NCBI GenBank assembly: GCA_046350355.1
Contig: JAXMAN010000003.1
Location: 1 to 64,000, forward strand
Length of the DNA: 64,000 bases
Direction: 5' to 3'
Source of the DNA: UBA966 sp046350355
Lineage (GTDB): Bacteria; Planctomycetota; Phycisphaerae; Phycisphaerales; SM1A02
Below the pieces are notes generated by a model. The model was given only the letters and a program-made list of their open reading frames with translations, made no database searches and was not told the DNA's origin. Positions 32,459-40,311 of this stretch are shown piece after piece. Each line of letters begins with the position of its first letter. Position 1 is the first letter of the stretch. The position numbers and the translations under genes are program-made.

Positions 32459-33681
32459 CGGCCGGCCAATGTAGCCGCTGCCGAGTCGTGGTCGTGGCGC
32501 CGCAGCGCGGCGAGCGCGCGCGCGACGGCCTCGCGCCCGGAGAGATCGCGCGCGGCGGTGCGGCGGGCAGCCTGGCGCAGCGCGGCCAAGCGCGGCGCGT
32601 CGCGCAGCGCGGCCAGCAGCGCGTCCGCGCCGGCGTCGGCATCGCGCCCCGGGATCTCGAGCACTCCGTCGGGCTCGCCGTAGCCCGCGAGCCCCGCGGC
32701 GTCGCGCACGACCACGGGCACGCCCGCGGCCAGGAGCTGCGCCGCGCGGTTGGGGAACGCATACGCCACCGAGCGCGCGTCGGAGCGCGGCAGCAGCGCG
32801 CCGCTCCAGCGCGCGATCGTCGGCGCGATCTGCGCATCGTCCACGAAGCCGCGGTGCACGAGCCGCCCCCGCAGCGGCGCGGCCGACTCGAGCGCCGCCG
32901 CGATCCGCTCGGGCACGCGGCCGATGGTCTCCACGCGCACCTCCGGCGCGCGCGCGGCGACGCGCCGCAGCAGCGCGACCGCGTAGTCGGGATCGTCCTT
33001 CGCGTGCCAGGCGCCGTAGTAGCCCAGGATGGGCGCGCCGGCGTCTCGCGCCGCGGCGTCGCGCGCGCCGGCGTCGCGCGCGTCGCGCGTGCTCGCACCG
33101 CGCTCGCCCGCCCCCGCGCCCTCCTCCACATCCACCATCGCCGGCACCAGTTCCACCGGCGCGCGCGTCCACGCGCGGCATGCCGCTCCAAGTGCACCAG
33201 TGATGGCGAAGACGCACTGCGCGCGCCCGAGCGCCAGGCGCGCGCCCAGGTAGTGGTCCCATCCCGGCGCGCTGCGCAGCCCGCGCTCCCAGAGCGTGAT
33301 CATCGGGTGCTCGACCATGTCCAGCGCGATGCGCGTGGAGGCCGGGAGCGCGACCAGGCAGGGCGCGACCGTCGAGAGCCGCCGCCCGTAGACCAGCACC
33401 CAATCCGGCCCGAATTCGCGCACCGCCCGCGCGATCGCACGCGCGCTGCTCGCCCCTTTCGCGCCGAGAATTCCGTATTTCGACTGGTAGCGGGCTTCGC
33501 GCAGCAGCGCCACGCGCGGGTCGGGCACCGCCTCCGGGGGCGCCTGCGCGCCGTAGTGGCCCAGCGGCACGACCGCGGGGACCGCGCCCAGCGCCGCCAG
33601 GTGCCGCGCCCACTCGCCCACGCGCACGCTGCCGGCGGCGCCGGTGGGCCACGGGACATCGGCGAGGATCGCGACGCGCAC
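32455..33681 (-). CDS. Glycosyltransferase (GT-B), first gene of a minus-strand operon
   Basis: The 408-residue protein starts MRVAILADVPWPTGAAGSVRVGEW, with a GT4-like N-terminal loop. The donor domain has ILGYYGAWHAKDDPDYAVALL and a C-terminal ...GVPVVVRDAAGLAGYGEPDGV. Between the domains (about 195-220) is a low-complexity linker of ARD/AGA units encoded by short GC repeats (33034-33092). The GTG start at 33681 has a TAGCAT box 6 nt upstream. The family call is based on layout; sequence motifs are weaker than in the other glycosyltransferases. Confidence 0.78.
   Translation of the reverse strand: MRVAILADVPWPTGAAGSVRVGEWARHLAALGAVPAVVPLGHYGAQAPPEAVPDPRVALLREARYQSKYGILGAKGASSARAIARAVREFGPDWVLVYGRRLSTVAPCLVALPASTRIALDMVEHPMITLWERGLRSAPGWDHYLGARLALGRAQCVFAITGALGAACRAWTRAPVELVPAMVDVEEGAGAGERGASTRDARDAGARDAAARDAGAPILGYYGAWHAKDDPDYAVALLRRVAARAPEVRVETIGRVPERIAAALESAAPLRGRLVHRGFVDDAQIAPTIARWSGALLPRSDARSVAYAFPNRAAQLLAAGVPVVVRDAAGLAGYGEPDGVLEIPGRDADAGADALLAALRDAPRLAALRQAARRTAARDLSGREAVARALAALRRHDHDSAAATLAGR
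32468..32473 (-). promoter_or_regulatory. Possible internal TANNNT box
   Basis: TACATT on the minus strand, 9 nt before the ATG at 32458, inside the 3' end of the upstream gene. Confidence 0.3.
33034..33092. repeat. Short GC tandem repeat in glycosyltransferase linker
   Basis: Degenerate repeats of GCGTCGCGCG/GCGCCGGCGTC encode the ARD-rich linker. Slippage could change its length. Confidence 0.6.
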
Positions 33682-33687
33682 GCCCGG

Positions 33688-33693
33688 ATGCTA
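33688..33693 (-). promoter_or_regulatory. TANNNT -10 box, glycosyltransferase operon
   Basis: TAGCAT on the minus strand, 6 nt before the GTG at 33681. Confidence 0.5.
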
Positions 33694-33715
33694 GCGGTGA
33701 CCTCGGGCGTGGCAG

Positions 33716-33721
33716 TATCCT
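33716..33721 (+). promoter_or_regulatory. TANNNT box, neuA-like operon
   Basis: TATCCT, 47 nt before the ATG at 33769. It may drive the long plus-strand operon up to 45129. Confidence 0.4.
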
Positions 33722-33768
33722 TCTCGATCCTCCCGTGGGACGCGCGCCGTGCGCGCGAAACGCACCGC

Positions 33769-34851
33769 ATGACCGTCCTCGCGATCATCCCCGCGCGCGC
33801 CGGCTCCAAGAGCCTCCCGCATAAGAACATCCGCTCCTTCCGCGGGACGCCGCTGCTGGCGCTGGCCGTGCAGCAGGCGCGCGCGAGCCGCCTGGTCGAC
33901 CGCGTCCTGGTGAGCACCGACAGCGAGGAGTACGCCGCGATCGCCCGCGCGCACGGCGCGGAGGTCCCCTTCCTGCGCCCCGCCGAGTTCGCCGGGGACC
34001 TCTCCACCGACCTCGAGGTCTTCGAGCACGCGCTCGGCTGGTGGCGCGCGCACGAGCCCGCGCTCCCCGAGCTCCTCGTGCACCTGCGCCCGACCTACCC
34101 GACGCGCACGCCGCAGGAGATCGACGGCGCGATCGAGCTCCTCCGCGCGCACCCGCAGTGGGATTCGGTGCGCTCGGTCTCGCCCGCGCCGGAATCGCCG
34201 CTGAAGATGTGGTGGCTGCGCGAGGACGGCACGATGGCGCAGGTCGCCGACGCGGGCATCCGCGAGTCGCACAGCATGCCGCGCCAGGCGCTCCCGACCG
34301 CCTACCTGCAGAACGCCTGCGTGGATGTCCTGCGCCCGCGCGCCGTGCTCGAGCAGCGCTCGATGACCGGCCGCGCCGTGGGCGCCTTCGTGATGGCGCA
34401 CCACCACGACATCGACACCGCCGCGCACCTCGACGCCGCCGCCGCCTCCGTCGCGGAGCACGCGCCCGCCTCGAAGCCGGGCTCGCCGCACGCGGGCGTC
34501 CTCTGCCTGGACATGGACGGCGTGATCGCCACCATCGCGCCGGAGAACGACTACGCGCGCGCGCAGCCGCAGCAGGACGTGATCGACGCCGTCAACGCGC
34601 TGCACGATTCCGGCCACCGCATCGTCGTCTTCACGGCGCGTGGCTCGGCCACCGGGATCGACTGGGCCCCGGTCACCCGCGAGCAGCTGCGCGCCTGGGG
34701 CGTCCGCCACCACGAGCTTCGCTTCGGCAAGCCCGCCGCCGACCTCTATGTCGACGACCGCGCCGCGCGCGTCGACGAGCTCCTTCGCATGGCCCGGCGC
34801 GCCCGCGCCGCCGGGTCCGCCACTTCGCCGGAGAACACGCATGCCCGCTAG
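33769..34851 (+). CDS. CMP-nonulosonate (NeuA-like) cytidylyltransferase fused to HAD phosphatase
   Basis: The 360-residue protein has two domains. Residues 1 to about 230 are an acylneuraminate cytidylyltransferase: IIPARAGSKSLPHKNIRSF (CTP loop), VLVSTDSEEYA, LRPTYPTR. This domain would activate a sialic-acid-like sugar as CMP-sugar. Residues about 240-360 are a HAD domain with CLDMDGV (Asp248, Asp250), VFTARGS and RFGKPAADLYVDDRA. It closely follows the capsule-biosynthesis phosphatase (EcbF/BcbF) type. A phosphatase on the cytidylyltransferase suggests that a phosphorylated intermediate is dephosphorylated just before activation. The next gene starts 11 bp before its end. Confidence 0.9.
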   Translation: MTVLAIIPARAGSKSLPHKNIRSFRGTPLLALAVQQARASRLVDRVLVSTDSEEYAAIARAHGAEVPFLRPAEFAGDLSTDLEVFEHALGWWRAHEPALPELLVHLRPTYPTRTPQEIDGAIELLRAHPQWDSVRSVSPAPESPLKMWWLREDGTMAQVADAGIRESHSMPRQALPTAYLQNACVDVLRPRAVLEQRSMTGRAVGAFVMAHHHDIDTAAHLDAAAASVAEHAPASKPGSPHAGVLCLDMDGVIATIAPENDYARAQPQQDVIDAVNALHDSGHRIVVFTARGSATGIDWAPVTREQLRAWGVRHHELRFGKPAADLYVDDRAARVDELLRMARRARAAGSATSPENTHAR

Positions 34852-36337
34852 CCAGCACCGCGAGCCCCTCTTCATCTTCGAGATGGCCAACAACCACTCG
34901 GGCAGCCTCCAGCACGGGCTGCGCATCGTCGAGGAGATGGGCCGCATCGCGCGCCGCCACCGCATCACCGCGGCCGTGAAGCTGCAGTACCGCGACCTCT
35001 CGACCTTCATCCATCCGGCGCACCGGGGCTCCGACGCCAAGCACATCAGGCGCTTCCTCTCGACCGAGCTGCCCTTCGCCGACTACCAGACGATGGTCGC
35101 CGCGATCCACGAGCAGGGGATGCTCGCCGCGTGCACGCCCTTCGACGAGTCCTCGCTGGACATCCTGGTCAACCACGGCATCGACATCGTGAAGATCGCC
35201 AGCTGCAGCGCCAACGACTGGCCGCTGCTCGAGCGCATCGCCGCGACCAGCAAGCCCGTCATCTGCTCCACCGGCGGCCTGCGCCAGCAGGAGATGGACC
35301 AGATCGTCAACTTCTTCGAGCACCGCCGCGTGCACGACTTCTCGCTGCTGCACTGCGTCGGGCTCTATCCGACCCCCAACGACGCGCTGCAGATGCACGT
35401 CGTCGACTGGATGCGCCGCCGCTACCACTGGCTGCGCATCGGCTACAGCGGCCACGAGGCGCCGGACAACCTCGACCCCGTGAAGATCGCCGTCGCCAAG
35501 GGCGCGCGCATCCTGGAGCGGCATGTCGGCGTCCCCACGCCGCAGTCGCCGCTCAACGCGTACTCGATGGATCCCGAGCAGACCGACCGCTGGGTGCAGG
35601 CCGCGCTGCTGGCGCGCGAGATCTGCGGCGACGCGACCGCGCCCAAGCACGTGCCGCAGGAGGAGCTGGATTCGCTCCTCTCGCTCAAGCGCGGCACCTA
35701 CCTGCGCCGCCCCGTGAAGGCGGGCGAGCCCGTCGCGCCCGAGGACGTCTTCTTCGCCATGCCCTGCTCGGCCGGGCAGACCTCCTCGAGCGAGTACCTC
35801 GCGGGCATGGCCGCCTCGCGCGACTACGCCGCCGACGAGGCGCTGCACGAGCGCCGTCCGCGCTCCGTCGCCGTCGCGCTGCGCGGCCTGCTGCACGAGG
35901 CCAAGGGCATGCTGCACGAGGCGGGCATCCGCATCGGCGGCTCCTACTCCATCGACATGTCGCACCACTACGGGCCGGACCGCTTCCGGCAGCAGGGCGC
36001 GATCATCGTCAACCTGATCAACCGCGAGTACTGCAAGAAGCTCATCATCGTGCTGCCGGGACAGAGCCATCCCTCGCACCGGCACCTGGTGAAGGAGGAG
36101 TCCTTCCAGCTCCTCTACGGAGACCTCGAGATCGTCCGCAACGGCGAGCGCACCGCGCTGCGCCCGGGCGACATCGCGCTCGTCGAGCGCGGCATGTGGC
36201 ACTCCTTCTCCTCGCGCCACGGGGCGATCTTCGAGGAGGTCTCCACGACGCACGTCGTCGGCGACTCGTACTATGAGGACCCGGCCATCGCGAGCGTCGA
36301 TCCGATGCAGCGAAAGACCGTCCTCGAGTCATGGTGA
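34841..36337 (+). CDS. N-acetylneuraminate synthase family protein with cupin domain
   Basis: The 498-residue protein begins with a NeuB-type aldolase barrel (1 to about 290): FEMANNHSG, KLQYRD, CTPFDESSLDIL, KIASCSANDWPLL and STGG. It would condense PEP with a manno-amino sugar (or its phosphate) to a nonulosonate. A shortened SAF-like part follows (KAGEPVAPEDVFFAMPC). Residues about 367-498 form an RmlC-type cupin: PSHRHLVKEESFQLLYGDLEI, then RPGDIALVERGMWHSF, with metal-binding-like His residues. This extra domain could isomerise or bind a sugar precursor. The ATG at 34841 lies inside the end of the cytidylyltransferase gene. Both genes clearly act in one pathway. Confidence 0.9.
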   Translation: MPASQHREPLFIFEMANNHSGSLQHGLRIVEEMGRIARRHRITAAVKLQYRDLSTFIHPAHRGSDAKHIRRFLSTELPFADYQTMVAAIHEQGMLAACTPFDESSLDILVNHGIDIVKIASCSANDWPLLERIAATSKPVICSTGGLRQQEMDQIVNFFEHRRVHDFSLLHCVGLYPTPNDALQMHVVDWMRRRYHWLRIGYSGHEAPDNLDPVKIAVAKGARILERHVGVPTPQSPLNAYSMDPEQTDRWVQAALLAREICGDATAPKHVPQEELDSLLSLKRGTYLRRPVKAGEPVAPEDVFFAMPCSAGQTSSSEYLAGMAASRDYAADEALHERRPRSVAVALRGLLHEAKGMLHEAGIRIGGSYSIDMSHHYGPDRFRQQGAIIVNLINREYCKKLIIVLPGQSHPSHRHLVKEESFQLLYGDLEIVRNGERTALRPGDIALVERGMWHSFSSRHGAIFEEVSTTHVVGDSYYEDPAIASVDPMQRKTVLESW

Positions 36338-36384
36338 CGACCCCGGACACCGCCTCCGCAACCCGCCGCGCAGGAGCCCGCTAG

Positions 36385-37983
36385 GTGCGTCCGCAGGACG
36401 CGATCCGCCGCGCCCGCACCGCCGCGCGCATCGGCGCGGGCGTGGTCGCCCACGAGCTCGGCGCATCCCCGCGCCGGCCGCCGGTGGCGCGCATCGCGCT
36501 GGACCGCTGGACCGCGCAGCTGCGCGCGCGCCCGCTGCCGCCGGTCACGCGCCGCGTGCTCGTCACCGCGCTGCGCAACGGCACCTGGATGGAGTGGGCC
36601 GCCTACGCCGCCTGCGTCCTGCGCCGCATGGGCGTCGCGACCACGCTGCTCCATTCCGGCGCGCAGGAGCGGGCGGTCGGCGGCCGCACGCCGGCGCGCT
36701 GGCGCTTCTGGAACGGCGTCGCCGCGATCCCCGATGTCCGCACCGTCGACCTCGACGCGTGGACCGACGCCTCGCCCGGCGCCTGCCCGGGGCTCGACGC
36801 CGCCGTCGAGCGCATCGTGCGCGCGAGCGTCGCCTACGACCGCCATGTCGAGGAGCACGACGTCGCCGACGACGCCGCCACCTACGGCGAGGCCGTCGCC
36901 GCGCTGCGCACGCGCATGATGCGCGCGGGCAACGGAATCCACGCCTTCCTCTCGCGCGAGCGCTTCGACCAGGTCGTCGTGCTCAGCGGACTCATCGGCG
37001 AGACGCCGGGGCTGCTGCACGGCGCGCTCGCCGCGGGCGCGCCCGTCGTGTGCGTCGAGGGCTGGGCCTGGCGCGCGGGCCACATGATCTACAACCACGG
37101 CGCGCCCGCGCTGGAATACAACGTGCAGGGCTGGCTGGACGCGCTGGGCGCGTGGGACGAGCGCAAGGAGCGCGAGGTCGACGCGTACCTGCGCTTCGTC
37201 GACGGCGCGCGCCCGCAGGACGCCGCGTGGCTCGAGAGCTTCTACCGCGTGCAGCGCGACGCCGTCGGCGCGACGCTCCCGGAGCACGTGCGCGCCTTCA
37301 CGCAGCGCCCCGGCGCGCTGCTGCTCGCCGCGCCCAACGTCGTCGGCGACAGCTCGATGCTCGTGCGCGAGCGCGCCTTCCGCGGGCAGCGGGACTGGCT
37401 CGAGGCGCTCGTCGCGCACATGCGCACGCGCCCGCAGGCGAACCTCGTGGTGCGCGCGCATCCGGCGGAGCAGTGGGTGGGCCCCGGCAAGTGCACGGTG
37501 CGCGCCGGCGAACTCGCGCGCCGCATCGCCGCGGGCGCGCCCAACGTGCTCGTGATCGGCTCCGAGGAGCCGGTGAACACCTTCTCGCTGCTGCCCTTCG
37601 CGCGCGCGGGGCTCGTCTACCTGAGCAGCGCCGGCCCCGAGATGGTCGCGCGCGGGCTGCCCGTCGTCGCGGCGGGGCGCCCGAAGTACGAGGGGCTCGG
37701 CATCGTCGAGGAGCCCGCCACGCGCGGCGCGTACTTCGCCGCGGTCGACGCGCACATCGCGCAGGCCACCCGCCCCGACGCCGCGCGCTCGCAGGCCGCC
37801 AAGCGCTACCTGCACCTGGTCTTCAAGGGCTTCTCCTTCCCCGCGCACGGCGCCGACTTCCGAGCCGTCTCCATCGACTTCGCGAATCCCCCCGAGCAGG
37901 CGGCGCACGACCGCTTCTACCGCATCGTCGCGGGACTCGAGCGCGGGCCCGACCAGGGGCCCGCCGGCGGGGAGGGGCGCTGA
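36385..37983 (+). CDS. Capsule polysaccharide biosynthesis-like protein (KpsS/KpsC style)
   Basis: The 532-residue protein has the style of capsule polysaccharide transferases. The middle holds VVVLSGLIGETPGLLHGALAAG and CVEGWAWRAG. The C-terminal half has LVVRAHPAEQWVG, LLPFARAGLVYLSSAGPEMVARGLPVV, the HP motif and nucleotide-site-like region of KpsS/KpsC-like proteins. No signal peptide is seen. The start is GTG with AGGAG 8 nt upstream (36372-36376), one of few clear Shine-Dalgarno sites. Its stop overlaps the next ATG (TGATG). The exact sugar is unknown; it may add a Kdo-like or nonulosonic sugar. Confidence 0.7.
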   Translation: MRPQDAIRRARTAARIGAGVVAHELGASPRRPPVARIALDRWTAQLRARPLPPVTRRVLVTALRNGTWMEWAAYAACVLRRMGVATTLLHSGAQERAVGGRTPARWRFWNGVAAIPDVRTVDLDAWTDASPGACPGLDAAVERIVRASVAYDRHVEEHDVADDAATYGEAVAALRTRMMRAGNGIHAFLSRERFDQVVVLSGLIGETPGLLHGALAAGAPVVCVEGWAWRAGHMIYNHGAPALEYNVQGWLDALGAWDERKEREVDAYLRFVDGARPQDAAWLESFYRVQRDAVGATLPEHVRAFTQRPGALLLAAPNVVGDSSMLVRERAFRGQRDWLEALVAHMRTRPQANLVVRAHPAEQWVGPGKCTVRAGELARRIAAGAPNVLVIGSEEPVNTFSLLPFARAGLVYLSSAGPEMVARGLPVVAAGRPKYEGLGIVEEPATRGAYFAAVDAHIAQATRPDAARSQAAKRYLHLVFKGFSFPAHGADFRAVSIDFANPPEQAAHDRFYRIVAGLERGPDQGPAGGEGR

Positions 37984-39596
37984 TGCCGGCCGACACGCTG
38001 CCTGGGCAGCGGCGCGCGCAGCGCGTGGTCGCGGGCTTCCTCTGGGCCTTCGTCGCCTTCACCACCGTCGGATTCCTGCGTCCATCGCTCGCGCACGCGG
38101 AGCTTCCGTGGGTCGCGCCGCTGGGCGCGGCGGGCGCGGCGCTCGCGCCGCTCTTCGTGCTCGCCGCCGCGGCGTACCTGCACTGGGCGAGCCCCGAGCG
38201 GCTCGGGCGCTTCGGCCGCATCTGGGTCGTCGCGACCTCGCTCTGGGTCCTCTTCGCGTGCCTGCACGGACTGCTTGGCTACGGCAATCCGCCGGCGGAC
38301 GCGGCGCGCGACCTGCTCTGCTACCTCGTGGTGATCGCGGGGGTGCGGCTGGGCTGCAGCGCGATCTTCTGGCGCGCGGCGCGACTGCCGCTGGTCGCCT
38401 CGGTGGTGATCGGCATGACCGTGCTGCTCGCAAGCTGGTACGAGCTGGACGAGGCCTTCCGCGCCTACGGACCCGGCGCGCGCGTCGTGCGCGACGTGAG
38501 CCTGGGCCGCACCGCCTTCATGCTCGGCGCGCTGCCGATCCTGCTCTACACGCTGCGCCGCCAGGGCTGGGCGGTCGTGCTGCTCTGCTGCTTCGCCTTC
38601 GGCCTGCTGCTGCTGCTGCAGATCCTGCTGCAGCGGCGCCTGGAGTTCGCCTACATCACGCTGCTGGCGATGGGCACGCTGGCGATCGCCTCGCTCGGTC
38701 CGCGCTGGTGGATGCCCGCGCCGCGCATCCCGCGCGCCGCGGCGATCGGCGTCTTCATCGCGCTGCCCGCGGCGATCATGGTCGCCGCGCCGCGCGAGGT
38801 CTTCCTCACGCAGGCGTGGATCCTCGCCGGACGGCTGCAGGGCGTGGGCATCTACATCCCCGACGCGGAGCAGCACACCGGACGCGCCGCGGCCACCGTC
38901 GCGGACCGGGAGGCCGCGGAGCGCGCCGCCGTCGTCGCCGACGCGGAGAAGGCCGCCGCGGCCGCGACCGTCGCATCCGCCGCGGGCGAGACGCCGCGGC
39001 AGGCGCAGCTCTTCGCGGAGGAGGCGATCGCCTCGGAGCCGCTGCCCTTCACCGCGGTCGGCCACGGACGCGGCATGCACCGCTACGACGCGGGCATCTT
39101 CGGTCCCTTCACGCGGCAGAACGAGCGGCTGCACGTGCTTTCGGGCTGTATCCAGGACCTCGACGCGACCGAGCTCGTCATCGGACGCGGCCTCGGCGGC
39201 GCCTTCCGCTGGCCGGCGTACATCAACTCGCGCATGAACCCCGACCTGCGCGCCGCGCGCGTGCGGCTGCACTGGCTCCACGACCAGGGCTACATCGGCC
39301 GCCGCGAGATGGAGGTCGGACACGGCAACCCGCTGCTCAAGGGGGGCGCGGTGCTCGTCGCGCTGCTCTGGAGCGCCACCGCGGTCGCGCTCTGGTCCGC
39401 CGCGCGCGCGCCGCGCACGCCCTTCCGCCTCGCGTGCGGGCTCGTCGTGCTCGGGAGCTTCCTCTACTCGACGATGGGCGGCGACTACCTGCCCAGCACC
39501 ACCTACCGCTCGCTCGTGACCGCCGCGTGCATCGGCTGGCTGCTCGCGCCCGCCGTGCGCCGCGATCCCTGGGCCGACGCGACCGCGCCGACCTGA
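37983..39596 (+). CDS. Multispan membrane protein, possible O-antigen polymerase (Wzy-like)
   Basis: The 537-residue protein has about nine hydrophobic segments and one large loop (about 300-420). The loop includes an alanine/glutamate-rich helix. It is followed by VIGRGLGGAFRWPAYINSRM and a conserved-looking HWLHDQGYIG. The last two helices end near the C-terminus. The layout and its location between a KpsS-like gene and acyltransferases suggest a polysaccharide polymerase, but sequence motifs are too weak to be sure. The ATG overlaps the preceding stop. Confidence 0.7.
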   Translation: MPADTLPGQRRAQRVVAGFLWAFVAFTTVGFLRPSLAHAELPWVAPLGAAGAALAPLFVLAAAAYLHWASPERLGRFGRIWVVATSLWVLFACLHGLLGYGNPPADAARDLLCYLVVIAGVRLGCSAIFWRAARLPLVASVVIGMTVLLASWYELDEAFRAYGPGARVVRDVSLGRTAFMLGALPILLYTLRRQGWAVVLLCCFAFGLLLLLQILLQRRLEFAYITLLAMGTLAIASLGPRWWMPAPRIPRAAAIGVFIALPAAIMVAAPREVFLTQAWILAGRLQGVGIYIPDAEQHTGRAAATVADREAAERAAVVADAEKAAAAATVASAAGETPRQAQLFAEEAIASEPLPFTAVGHGRGMHRYDAGIFGPFTRQNERLHVLSGCIQDLDATELVIGRGLGGAFRWPAYINSRMNPDLRAARVRLHWLHDQGYIGRREMEVGHGNPLLKGGAVLVALLWSATAVALWSAARAPRTPFRLACGLVVLGSFLYSTMGGDYLPSTTYRSLVTAACIGWLLAPAVRRDPWADATAPT

Positions 39597-39642
39597 GCGG
39601 CGCGCGCGCCCATGCGCCCCGCGCGCGCCCGCGCGCCGCTGC

Positions 39643-39648
39643 TACGCT
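39643..39648 (+). promoter_or_regulatory. TANNNT box, acyltransferase gene
   Basis: TACGCT, 32 nt before the ATG at 39681. It lies downstream of an alternative ATG at 39612, which argues for the later start. Confidence 0.4.
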
Positions 39649-39680
39649 TGCGCGCGCCGCGCCCGCGCGCGGCGACGCCG

Positions 39681-40301
39681 ATGCCCGCACCGCACGCCAT
39701 CCGCCGACTCTGCCACGCCGCGCGCCTGGGCGCGCGCATCCCGCTGGACGCCGCGTGGACGCTGCTCGCGCGCACGCGCCTCTGGCTCGCGGGCGCGCAG
39801 GTGGGCCCCGGTCTGCGCGTCACCGGCTGGATCCGCCTGCACGTCCACCCGACCGCGCGCGTGACCCTCGGTCCGCGCGTGCGCATCCACTCCGGCGGCG
39901 CGGTGAACCTGGTCGGCTCGGGGCAGCGCTTCGGCGTGCACGCCGGGCGCGACGCCGTCGTGGAGATCGGCGCCGACGCCGGGCTCAGCGGCACCGTCAT
40001 CGTCGCGCAGCGCTCCGTCGCCATCGGCGCGGGGACGCTTGTCGGTGGCGGAGTTCTTGTCGTCGATTCCGACCTGCACGCGCTGCCGCTGCCCGTGCAG
40101 CCGGGCGCGCCCGATCCGCGCCCGCCCGCGTGCGCGCCGGTGGAGATCGGGCGCTGCGTCTTCATCGGTGCAGGCGCGACGGTCCTCAAGGGCTCGCGCA
40201 TCGGCGACGGCGCGGTCATCGGCGCCGGCGCGGTCGTCGCGGGCGAGGTCCCCGCCGCCGCGGTCGCGACGGGTCCCTGCGCGCGGCCCCGGCTATCCTG
40301 A
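39681..40301 (+). CDS. Hexapeptide-repeat (LbH) acyltransferase
   Basis: The 206-residue protein has a left-handed beta-helix made of hexapeptide repeats (for example VEIGADAGLSGTVIVAQRS and FIGAGATVLKGSRIGDG). It is of the WcaF/NeuD-like O-acetyltransferase type that decorates sugars. The catalytic-type His is in VVDSDLHAL. The ATG at 39681 is preferred to 39612, which would add an Arg-rich leader and lies upstream of a TACGCT box. It probably acetylates the polysaccharide. Confidence 0.85.
   Translation: MPAPHAIRRLCHAARLGARIPLDAAWTLLARTRLWLAGAQVGPGLRVTGWIRLHVHPTARVTLGPRVRIHSGGAVNLVGSGQRFGVHAGRDAVVEIGADAGLSGTVIVAQRSVAIGAGTLVGGGVLVVDSDLHALPLPVQPGAPDPRPPACAPVEIGRCVFIGAGATVLKGSRIGDGAVIGAGAVVAGEVPAAAVATGPCARPRLS
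40294..40299 (+). promoter_or_regulatory. TANNNT -10 box, Bfd-domain gene
   Basis: TATCCT, 12 nt before the ATG at 40312. It overlaps the stop of the acyltransferase gene. Confidence 0.5.
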
Positions 40302-40311
40302 GGCGTCCGCC

